DNA of 64,000 nucleotides, from positions 3,100,001-3,164,000 of the forward strand of contig NZ_CP040896.1 in the NCBI RefSeq assembly GCF_006337165.1. The letters are read 5' to 3'. The position numbers and the translations under genes were made by a program. Positions 58,609 to 64,000 of the stretch are shown here, piece by piece (position 1 is the stretch's first letter; the number at the start of each line of letters is the position of its first letter). The notes under the pieces were generated by a model. It saw only the letters and a list, made by a program, of their open reading frames with translations. It did not search any database and was not told where the DNA came from. The DNA is from Hymenobacter jejuensis. Its GTDB lineage: Bacteria > Bacteroidota > Bacteroidia > Cytophagales > Hymenobacteraceae.

Positions 58609-59340
58609 TCACTCAAAAGCATATAGCCCCGTAGGCTGTACCAGAACCTTTGGCAAGTCATGGTGTTTTTCAAAATATTGATAACCAGGTTGTAAGCTTT
58701 GCCAAAAATAATGGTGGGCATGGTGTTGATACGTAGTCAAATTCTCATCGCGTAACTCAAACGGGAAAATGTGCACGGGGATCGTCGCCTGGCCAGCATT
58801 GCGGGCTTCTACGGCCAGCACATATACCTCTTCAATCAAGGCATCGGTAATGGGCAGACAGCCAATGGTTTGGTCGGAGCCATGGATGAAAATATCGCCG
58901 CCGGGGTCGGAGCCGCTTAGGAGCATGTCGGAATTGTTTGGGTAGTCAAGCCCCAGCGACAGATGGTACAAACTGTTGGGGTTGAAGCGGTTGACTGAAT
59001 AAAATCCTTCGGGTACCTGGCCATCGCCGGCGCAGCGCTTGGGCCCTAAGGTGCCTGAGGTGCCCGCAATAAAGTACGTGCGCAACAGTTGAAGCTGAGC
59101 GTCACCGCGGTTGCGGCCCCACACTTCCAGCCGCCGCCCGATTTTGAAGGCGCGCACGAAAATTTCCAACTCCGAGGCCCTGATGCCATGCGAAACCAGA
59201 AGCCGTTGCAACTCTGGCCATTTGGCGGCGTACGCGGCCCGCACCCGCGGATATTGCAATTGTTGCTCCCGAAACGAAGGCGCGCTCGAACGGGCGCCCA
59301 GAGTTGCCAACAGGCCCAGGGCCAGCAGAAAATAACGCAT
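58609..59340 (-). CDS. L,D-transpeptidase (YkuD) family protein
   Basis: 243 residues, signal region MRYFLLALGLLATLGA. YkuD catalytic motif IFIHGSDQTIGCLPITDALI (HGx6GC) is intact, so it probably forms 3-3 peptidoglycan cross-links or attaches proteins. It starts at 59340; a longer in-frame extension includes non-homologous sequence. It is divergent from the FAD oxidoreductase. Confidence 0.9.
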   Translation of the reverse strand: MRYFLLALGLLATLGARSSAPSFREQQLQYPRVRAAYAAKWPELQRLLVSHGIRASELEIFVRAFKIGRRLEVWGRNRGDAQLQLLRTYFIAGTSGTLGPKRCAGDGQVPEGFYSVNRFNPNSLYHLSLGLDYPNNSDMLLSGSDPGGDIFIHGSDQTIGCLPITDALIEEVYVLAVEARNAGQATIPVHIFPFELRDENLTTYQHHAHHYFWQSLQPGYQYFEKHHDLPKVLVQPTGLYAFE

Positions 59341-59518
59341 AGAAGAGGTGTTGCCGCAGCATTCCCAGCCTGCAAAATACAGCGGGTGCCGCAGCCAAGC
59401 CCGAACGCTGTGCAGTATTAAAATAGTATAATATTCTATATCGTAATTTTTTGAGCGCCAACGCACGTGGCTACGCTGCAAAATGAGCCGAGTGTATCTT
59501 TAAGCGTTCCTCTAACTA

Positions 59519-60673
59519 TTGCCTTTGAACCAGCACTACGACGTCGTTATTATTGGGGCGGGACCAGCGGGCACGGCTTGCGCTTTGGCCCTGCAAGGCA
59601 GCGGTTTGCGCGTGGCGCTGGTAGACCGGAAGCAATTTCCGCGCGATAAAATCTGCGGCGATGCTATTCCGAGTCCGGCCCTGAAAGCCATCCGGCAGCT
59701 TTCGCAGGCTTGGTACGACGAGCTGTTTGAACTGACCACCAAAGCCGAAACGCGCAACAGCCGCCTGGTAGCCCCCAACGGCACCGAAATCGTGGTGCAG
59801 TGGAAAGCACGTACGTTCAACAGCCCCCGCCTGCACTTCGACCAGCACCTGCTTTCGATGGTAAAACGCCACACAAAGACCGAAGTGCTGGAAAATTTCG
59901 GCGTTAAGCGTCTGGAAATCAGTGCGCAGCAAGCCACAGTTTTTCCTTCTGCCCAAGCCGCGCCGCTGACGGCCGCACTCGTGATTGGGTGCGACGGAGC
60001 TAACTCCGTGGTGGCGCGCCAGCTCACCAACCGTACGCTCGACCGGACGCGGCAGTGCGCGGCAGTGCGGGCGTATTTTACGGGCCTAAGCGAGTCGGAT
60101 GAGCAAACCAGCGAGTTCTTTTTCCTCGACGAATACCGCTCCGGCTACTTCTGGATTTTTCCGGTGGGGCAGGGTGTGTTCAACGTAGGTTTCGGCATGC
60201 TTTCGGCCCAAATAGCGGCCCGCAAGCTGGATTTGAAGCAGGTACTTCGGCACCTGACCCAAACGCATCCGCGGCTGGCGACCCGTTTTGCACAAGCCAA
60301 GCAACTCTCCGATATTCAAGGGTTTGGCCTACCGTTGGGCGGGGTGCAACGCCCTATTTCGGGCGCGCGTTTTCTGCTGGCCGGCGATGCCGCCGCGCTC
60401 ATCGATCCGCTGCAAGGCCACGGCATCGACAAAGCAGTCCAGAGCGGAATTCTGGCCGCTCAACAAGCTGTGCGCTGCTTTCAAACGCACGATTTCAGTG
60501 CCGCGCAGTTGTTTGAATATGATCGCCAAGTGCAGACGCACATCGGCAAGAAGCTAGCGCGCAGCTACCACCTTATGCACTTTCTATCGGCGAAGGCGTG
60601 GCTGGTAAATGGTGCCTTTCGCTTCGGACGGCACCCGTTAATTAAAAACCTGCTTCTGAAAGCCGTGGGGTAA
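59519..60673 (+). CDS. FAD-dependent oxidoreductase, geranylgeranyl-reductase-like
   Basis: 384 residues. Dinucleotide loop VVIIGAGPAGTACALAL, FAD-binding RKQFPRDKICGDAI, CDGANSVVARQL, and the second FAD motif FLLAGDAAALIDPLQGHGID. Matches the geranylgeranyl reductase/UbiH-like flavoproteins; the GDAAALIDPLQGHGI motif is typical. TTG start at 59519 or 59525, no ATG is suitably placed. Substrate unknown. A TTGATTAAT-type AT-rich run follows the stop. Confidence 0.9.
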   Translation: MPLNQHYDVVIIGAGPAGTACALALQGSGLRVALVDRKQFPRDKICGDAIPSPALKAIRQLSQAWYDELFELTTKAETRNSRLVAPNGTEIVVQWKARTFNSPRLHFDQHLLSMVKRHTKTEVLENFGVKRLEISAQQATVFPSAQAAPLTAALVIGCDGANSVVARQLTNRTLDRTRQCAAVRAYFTGLSESDEQTSEFFFLDEYRSGYFWIFPVGQGVFNVGFGMLSAQIAARKLDLKQVLRHLTQTHPRLATRFAQAKQLSDIQGFGLPLGGVQRPISGARFLLAGDAAALIDPLQGHGIDKAVQSGILAAQQAVRCFQTHDFSAAQLFEYDRQVQTHIGKKLARSYHLMHFLSAKAWLVNGAFRFGRHPLIKNLLLKAVG

Positions 60674-60770
60674 CTAGTTGATTAATAAATACTTGCAAAA
60701 ACGGCTTTTCCTGCCACTTCGCGCCACCGATTGCGTAAAGACACAAGGTGCACTTCTAATCTGAGCCTTA

Positions 60771-61217
60771 ATGTATATTGCTTTCGTTCGCAGTCTGTTG
60801 TTGGCCAGTGGGTTGCTGCTGCCGTTGGTCGGTTTGGCGCAGGCCGGCAGCGATACCAGCTTGGCCGAAACCCTAAAAGCCAATCGCTGGCAAAAGCGGG
60901 TGCTGCTACTCTGCGCGGCTTCTTCCGATCAGCCAGCCCTGAAGCAACAACAAACATTGTTGGCGCAGGATAAAGCAGGCTTGCAGGAGCGCGACATGCT
61001 CGTGCTTGATCTCGTAACCACCGAAATGAGCACGGCCGACAAACAGTTTCTGCGCCAGAAATTAGGCATAGCAGAAGCTCCTTTTACGGCCGTGCTCATT
61101 GGCAAAGACGGGGGCATCAAGCGCAAAGACACCGCGCCGATTACGCCGCAGCGCCTCTTTGGCACCATCGACACCATGCCGATGCGGCGCCAAGAGGCAA
61201 AGGGGAAGAAGCCGTAG
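60771..61217 (+). CDS. DUF4174-type exported protein
   Basis: 148 residues; signal peptide FVRSLLLASGLLLPLVGLAQ. Mature part is thioredoxin-like in outline (NRWQKRVLLLCAASSDQPAL; APFTAVLIGKDGGIKRKDTA) and fits DUF4174; no CxxC is present, so redox activity is unlikely. The stop is 3 bases from the convergent SDR stop. Confidence 0.85.
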   Translation: MYIAFVRSLLLASGLLLPLVGLAQAGSDTSLAETLKANRWQKRVLLLCAASSDQPALKQQQTLLAQDKAGLQERDMLVLDLVTTEMSTADKQFLRQKLGIAEAPFTAVLIGKDGGIKRKDTAPITPQRLFGTIDTMPMRRQEAKGKKP

Positions 61218-61220
61218 CCG

Positions 61221-62012
61221 CTAGCCGATGCTGCGAATCACGCCGCCATCGACGCGCACCGAGGCGCCGTTGGTAGCCGAGGCCAGCGGGCTGGCCAAGT
61301 ACACAACCATGCTGGCCACTTCCTCAGTCGTCGCGAAACGCTGGAGCAGCGACGAGGGCCGTGCATTCTGAAAAAACTCGGTTTCGGCCTCTTCCGGCGA
61401 CTTGCCCTCCGTCGACATTTTTTGCAAAAACTCCTGCACCCCTTCCGAAGCGGTGGGACCGGGCAGCACTGAGTTTACCGTCACGCCAGTGCCCTTGGTG
61501 AGCTCAGCTAGGCCGCGTGCCACGCCCAGTTGCGCCGTTTTGGTAGTCCCGTAATGAATCATTTCGGCCGGAATCTGGAGGCCCGATTCGCTGGAAATGA
61601 ACAGCACACGGCCCCAGTTTTTGCGCAGCATCAGCGGAAAATACTGGCGCGAGAGCCGCACGCCGCTCATCACGTTCACTTCGAAGAAGCGCATCCACTC
61701 CTCGTCGGTAATTTCAGCGAACGGCTTGGGCTCGAAAATGCCGACGTTGTTTACCAAAATATCTACTTCAGGCACCTCTCGCAGCAAGTGCTGCACTTCG
61801 TCGGCGTGGCCAAAATCCACGGCTACACCGCGCACCTTCGCGCCGCTTACTTGCGCCGAAATGCTGCGAATGGCTTCCTGAATGCGGCCCTCTGTGCGGC
61901 CCGTAATGATTACTTCGGCACCTTCGGCGGCCAACTGTTGTGCAATGGCGAGCCCGATGCCCGCTGTGGAGCCCGTAACCAGGGCAATTTTATTGGTGAG
62001 TTGCAGATCCAT
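61221..62012 (-). CDS. Short-chain dehydrogenase/reductase
   Basis: 263 residues. Cofactor loop TGSTAGIGLAIAQQLAAEGA, NNVGIFEP, catalytic Ser in LFISSESG and YxxxK as YGTTK. The C-terminal region (PSSLLQRFATTEEVASMVVY) is typical of classical SDRs. NAD or NADP preference is not read with certainty. Substrate unknown. Confidence 0.92.
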   Translation of the reverse strand: MDLQLTNKIALVTGSTAGIGLAIAQQLAAEGAEVIITGRTEGRIQEAIRSISAQVSGAKVRGVAVDFGHADEVQHLLREVPEVDILVNNVGIFEPKPFAEITDEEWMRFFEVNVMSGVRLSRQYFPLMLRKNWGRVLFISSESGLQIPAEMIHYGTTKTAQLGVARGLAELTKGTGVTVNSVLPGPTASEGVQEFLQKMSTEGKSPEEAETEFFQNARPSSLLQRFATTEEVASMVVYLASPLASATNGASVRVDGGVIRSIG

Positions 62013-62120
62013 GAGACGTACTTAGCTAGTTGACTTAGCTAAACCCCAAAGTGGCAAATTTGTCTGCGGACCGGAAACTCGTTATTCGGTAAGCGATTGA
62101 TTGTTTGATAATTATATAGG

Positions 62121-63059
62121 TTAATTACCCGCGCCTTGCTTTCCACTTGTTACAATTTGCCTAACGCCTTCACGTGCACTGATGGGCGTGTAGCCGAAGC
62201 GTTTTTCAAACTTGCTGCTGTCGAAAAAGTAATCCTGGCTGTATTGATAAGCCATTTCGCGCAACTCGCGCATCACGGGCACAAACAGGCCCAGCAGGCT
62301 CATCAGCCACAGCGGCACCACCCGAAACCGGGGCGCGACGTGCATTTCCTGCGCAAACATTTCTACCCACTGCCGGCCCGTAATGGGGGCTTTGTCGGTG
62401 GGCAGGTGCCAGACTTGGTTGTAGGCGTCGGGTGTGTTGCCCAGCAGCGCGGTGGCTTTGGCGGCATCCAGCACGTTGGTCCAGTTATGGATTTTGTCGG
62501 CATTGGCCAGCCAGTCGGCCCGTTTGCCCTTGCTCAGATTTTTGTAGACCGTTTCCACAAGCACACTGTTTTTCAGGCCCAGAAAGTCGGCCGAGCGGGC
62601 GATAAGGGCCTGCACTTGGCCGCTTTGCGCTGCGGAAAGTAGCATTTGCGCTATCTGGGCCCTGATTTCGCCTTTTTTGCTGGTGGGCCGTACGGGCGTT
62701 TCTTCGGTCATGTGCGCAATGTAGGCGCGGTCGTACATGTACACGTTGTCGAAGAACACGAGCTTAGCTTGGTGCTTCTGGCAGGCATCCAGCACGTTGC
62801 GCATGGTAGCTGGCCATTTGGCGCGCCACACCCTCCGGTTGTATTCATAGCCGACGGTAAGGTACACGACGTCCGAGCCTGCCACTGCCCGCTCGACCTG
62901 CGCCGCATTGGTAAGGTCGGCCGAAAACAGCTCGTCGGTTGGGTTGACGGCTACGGGCTTTCGCCCCACCAACCGCACCCGGTCAGTGTAATGCCGGAGT
63001 TCGCGGGCGAGCTCGGTGCCGATGGCACCCCCGGCACCTAAGATGGTTTGCATGGCCAT
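62121..63059 (-). CDS. NAD-dependent epimerase/dehydratase (extended SDR)
   Basis: 312 residues from the ATG at 63059 (or 63053). Rossmann loop TILGAGGAIGTELAREL, DVVYLTVGYEYNRRVWRAKW, FDNVYMYDRAYIAHMTEETP (YxxxK-like region degenerate: YMYDRAY). The tail DSSKFEKRFGYTPISAREGV resembles NAD-dependent epimerases of unknown substrate. A long upstream in-frame extension is not used. AT-rich run follows the stop. Confidence 0.85.
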   Translation of the reverse strand: MAMQTILGAGGAIGTELARELRHYTDRVRLVGRKPVAVNPTDELFSADLTNAAQVERAVAGSDVVYLTVGYEYNRRVWRAKWPATMRNVLDACQKHQAKLVFFDNVYMYDRAYIAHMTEETPVRPTSKKGEIRAQIAQMLLSAAQSGQVQALIARSADFLGLKNSVLVETVYKNLSKGKRADWLANADKIHNWTNVLDAAKATALLGNTPDAYNQVWHLPTDKAPITGRQWVEMFAQEMHVAPRFRVVPLWLMSLLGLFVPVMRELREMAYQYSQDYFFDSSKFEKRFGYTPISAREGVRQIVTSGKQGAGN

Positions 63060-63275
63060 GGAGTTTGGGTAACAAATAGGCGAGCTTTTTCGGCCTATAT
63101 AGCGAAAACTAACTGTTTGCCGATGCACAACAGTAGTTCGGATAGAATACGCTGAGGTTGGGCGCAATTAACGGCATTTAGTACAATCGCTTCGTTGCTT
63201 TGTACAGCAAATAAGTCAGGGCAACGCACCTGACGCGCCATCTTACCGTCCTGTTTTCGCCCTTCTCACACTTTT

Positions 63276-63464
63276 ATGCACGCTACATTCTTTGCTCGTC
63301 TCACCACTTTATGGTTGGTAACTATATTGCTTTTCAGTATAAGTGCTTATGCAACAACGCCTTGTGCTCGAGCTCAATACAAAGGCCATCGGTTTGTGCA
63401 CCGCCCGTATTATAAACTGTACAAACACAGTAAGCCCCGCACGTTTTTGAGCTTTGGTAAGTAA
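63276..63464 (+). CDS. Small secreted basic protein
   Basis: 62 residues: signal peptide (LTTLWLVTILLFSISAYATT) and a ~35-residue basic, aromatic-rich mature part (RFVHRPYYKLYKHSKPRTFL). Too short to assign; codon use is ordinary and it lies in the spacer between divergently arranged genes. A large inverted repeat starts 9 bases after it. Confidence 0.5.
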   Translation: MHATFFARLTTLWLVTILLFSISAYATTPCARAQYKGHRFVHRPYYKLYKHSKPRTFLSFGK

Positions 63465-63472
63465 GCCCAAAG

Positions 63473-63548
63473 CGCAGAAACGGCGCGTCGGCTCGCTACT
63501 AAGCTGAAAATTGGCTTAGCAGATGCGGGACGACGCGCCGTTTCTGCG
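63473..63548. terminator. Nested inverted repeat between convergent genes
   Basis: Perfect 18-bp arms (63473-63490 and 63531-63548, CGCAGAAACGGCGCGTCG and its complement) around a 40-base loop that holds a second dyad CTAAGC/GCTTAG. It ends exactly at the methyltransferase stop. It likely acts as a two-way terminator, though no T-tract is obvious. Confidence 0.55.
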
Positions 63549-64000
63549 TCAACTCTTTTTGAGCAGGAAGTACGCGTAGCGTTCGCCGAGCTCGACTGCC
63601 TGCTGGCGCTCCAGGGTGACGAGCTGCGGGGTGAAGCCGCACTGCTCGGCGTTCTGCCAGAACTCCTCGATGCGGTAGGTGGTCATGTGCGGCAGGTTCT
63701 GCGCGTAACCCCACCGGTGCGGCTGACTGGCCGATGTGCCATCGTCGTAACGGATCTGAATAAACGCCAAGCCGTCGTTGGTCAGCAACTTGCTTGCGAT
63801 GTTCAACACCCGGCTGCCGTATTCCTTGGTGGGGAAAATCTCAAATACATAGGTAGAAAAAAACAAGTCACACGCCTTGGGAATGTGCTCTAGCGCGTGT
63901 TCGGGCTGGTCGGCCTCAAACTGGACGGGGACGAAGGCCTCGCAGGCCAGGGCCTGGAGCTGGCGGTGGCACTCGCGCAGGCTGGCGGCGGTGATGTCCA
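63549..64000 (-). CDS. SAM-dependent methyltransferase (partial, 3' part)
   Basis: C-terminal ~150 residues of a class I methyltransferase; the frame is open to the window edge, so the start lies beyond it. Visible: DITAASLRECHRQLQ, CDLFFSTYVFEIFP (motif III/IV-like), LLTNDGLAFIQIRYDDGTS and the C-terminal LGERYAYFLLKKS. The substrate is not inferable. Confidence 0.82.
   Translation of the reverse strand, partial: DITAASLRECHRQLQALACEAFVPVQFEADQPEHALEHIPKACDLFFSTYVFEIFPTKEYGSRVLNIASKLLTNDGLAFIQIRYDDGTSASQPHRWGYAQNLPHMTTYRIEEFWQNAEQCGFTPQLVTLERQQAVELGERYAYFLLKKS

Noticed and set aside
58668..58682. TTGATAACC-like string resembling the intergenic palindrome
   Set aside because: It lies inside the L,D-transpeptidase coding region and is only half of the motif; probably chance.
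62100..62118. AT-rich run TTTGATAATTATATAGG near the epimerase stop
   Set aside because: Contains only the left half of the palindrome; listed as degenerate, not as a copy.
1..64000. tRNA, rRNA, CRISPR arrays, insertion sequences, prophage genes
   Set aside because: I read all spacers and found no cloverleaf, repeat-spacer pattern, transposase or integrase motif.

Overview
The window is chromosomal DNA of a Bacteroidota, most likely a Hymenobacter-like member of the Cytophagales. The reasons are: a Rho factor with a very long disordered Arg/Glu-rich N-terminal insert; an LptD-type LPS transport barrel; DUF5916, DUF4173, BlaI/M56 and M1-barrel proteins; perfect Bacteroidota -7 promoter boxes (TAnnTTTG) upstream of serS, rplS, rpsP, the desaturase, lptD, the PBP and blaI; and G+C-rich codon use (roughly 57-60% by eye) with AT-rich intergenic spacers. 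I see no phage, insertion sequence, CRISPR array, tRNA or rRNA. The window is a dense core genome with small accessory pieces.

Layout. 1-12 kb: polX-like gene and GT9 glycosyltransferase, a lipoprotein, OsmC and UBP zinc finger, serS, rho, a DsbA-like protein, a lipoprotein, UbiA prenyltransferase and a membrane-associated methyltransferase. 12-16 kb: a regulatory module of a membrane protein, a winged-helix regulator and a DUF4173 protein with two matching inverted repeats, followed by small membrane proteins. 16-25 kb: PBP1A, a TIGR01777 epimerase, folE overlapping a PTPS gene, a coiled-coil exported protein, a degenerate exported pyrophosphatase and an M1 peptidase fused to a probable barrel. 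25-31 kb: the translation block rplS, trmD, rimM, rpsP, then desaturase, RluA and panB. 31-38 kb: lptD divergent from an amidase, MCE protein and acyl-CoA carboxylase (envelope and lipid functions), then an AT-rich lipoprotein gene. 38-46 kb: GNAT, PoxB-like enzyme, SirB1-like protein, peroxiredoxin-like protein, PPTase, WD40 and DivIVA pair, folB. 46-52.4 kb: ECF sigma factor, anti-sigma factor with HEAT repeats, two DUF4097 exported proteins, a BlaI repressor and an M56 sensor protease, which together look like an envelope-stress neighbourhood. 52.6-64 kb: DUF5916 barrel, VOC protein, MeaB GTPase, propeller protein, NUDIX, L,D-transpeptidase, FAD oxidoreductase, DUF4174, two SDR-type enzymes, a tiny secreted protein and the 3' part of a methyltransferase that runs off the end.

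The strongest non-routine signals are: (i) two TACGA-N6-TCGTA dyads on the blaI promoter; (ii) two CTTTG-N5-CAAAG dyads in front of both transcription units around the winged-helix regulator; (iii) an intergenic palindrome TTGATWATCAA found seven times exactly and twice with one change, mostly just after stop codons; (iv) two proteins that keep their fold but have lost key catalytic residues (PolX polymerase site, exported pyrophosphatase); and (v) a C-rich, G-poor leader before rho that could be a Rho-binding site.
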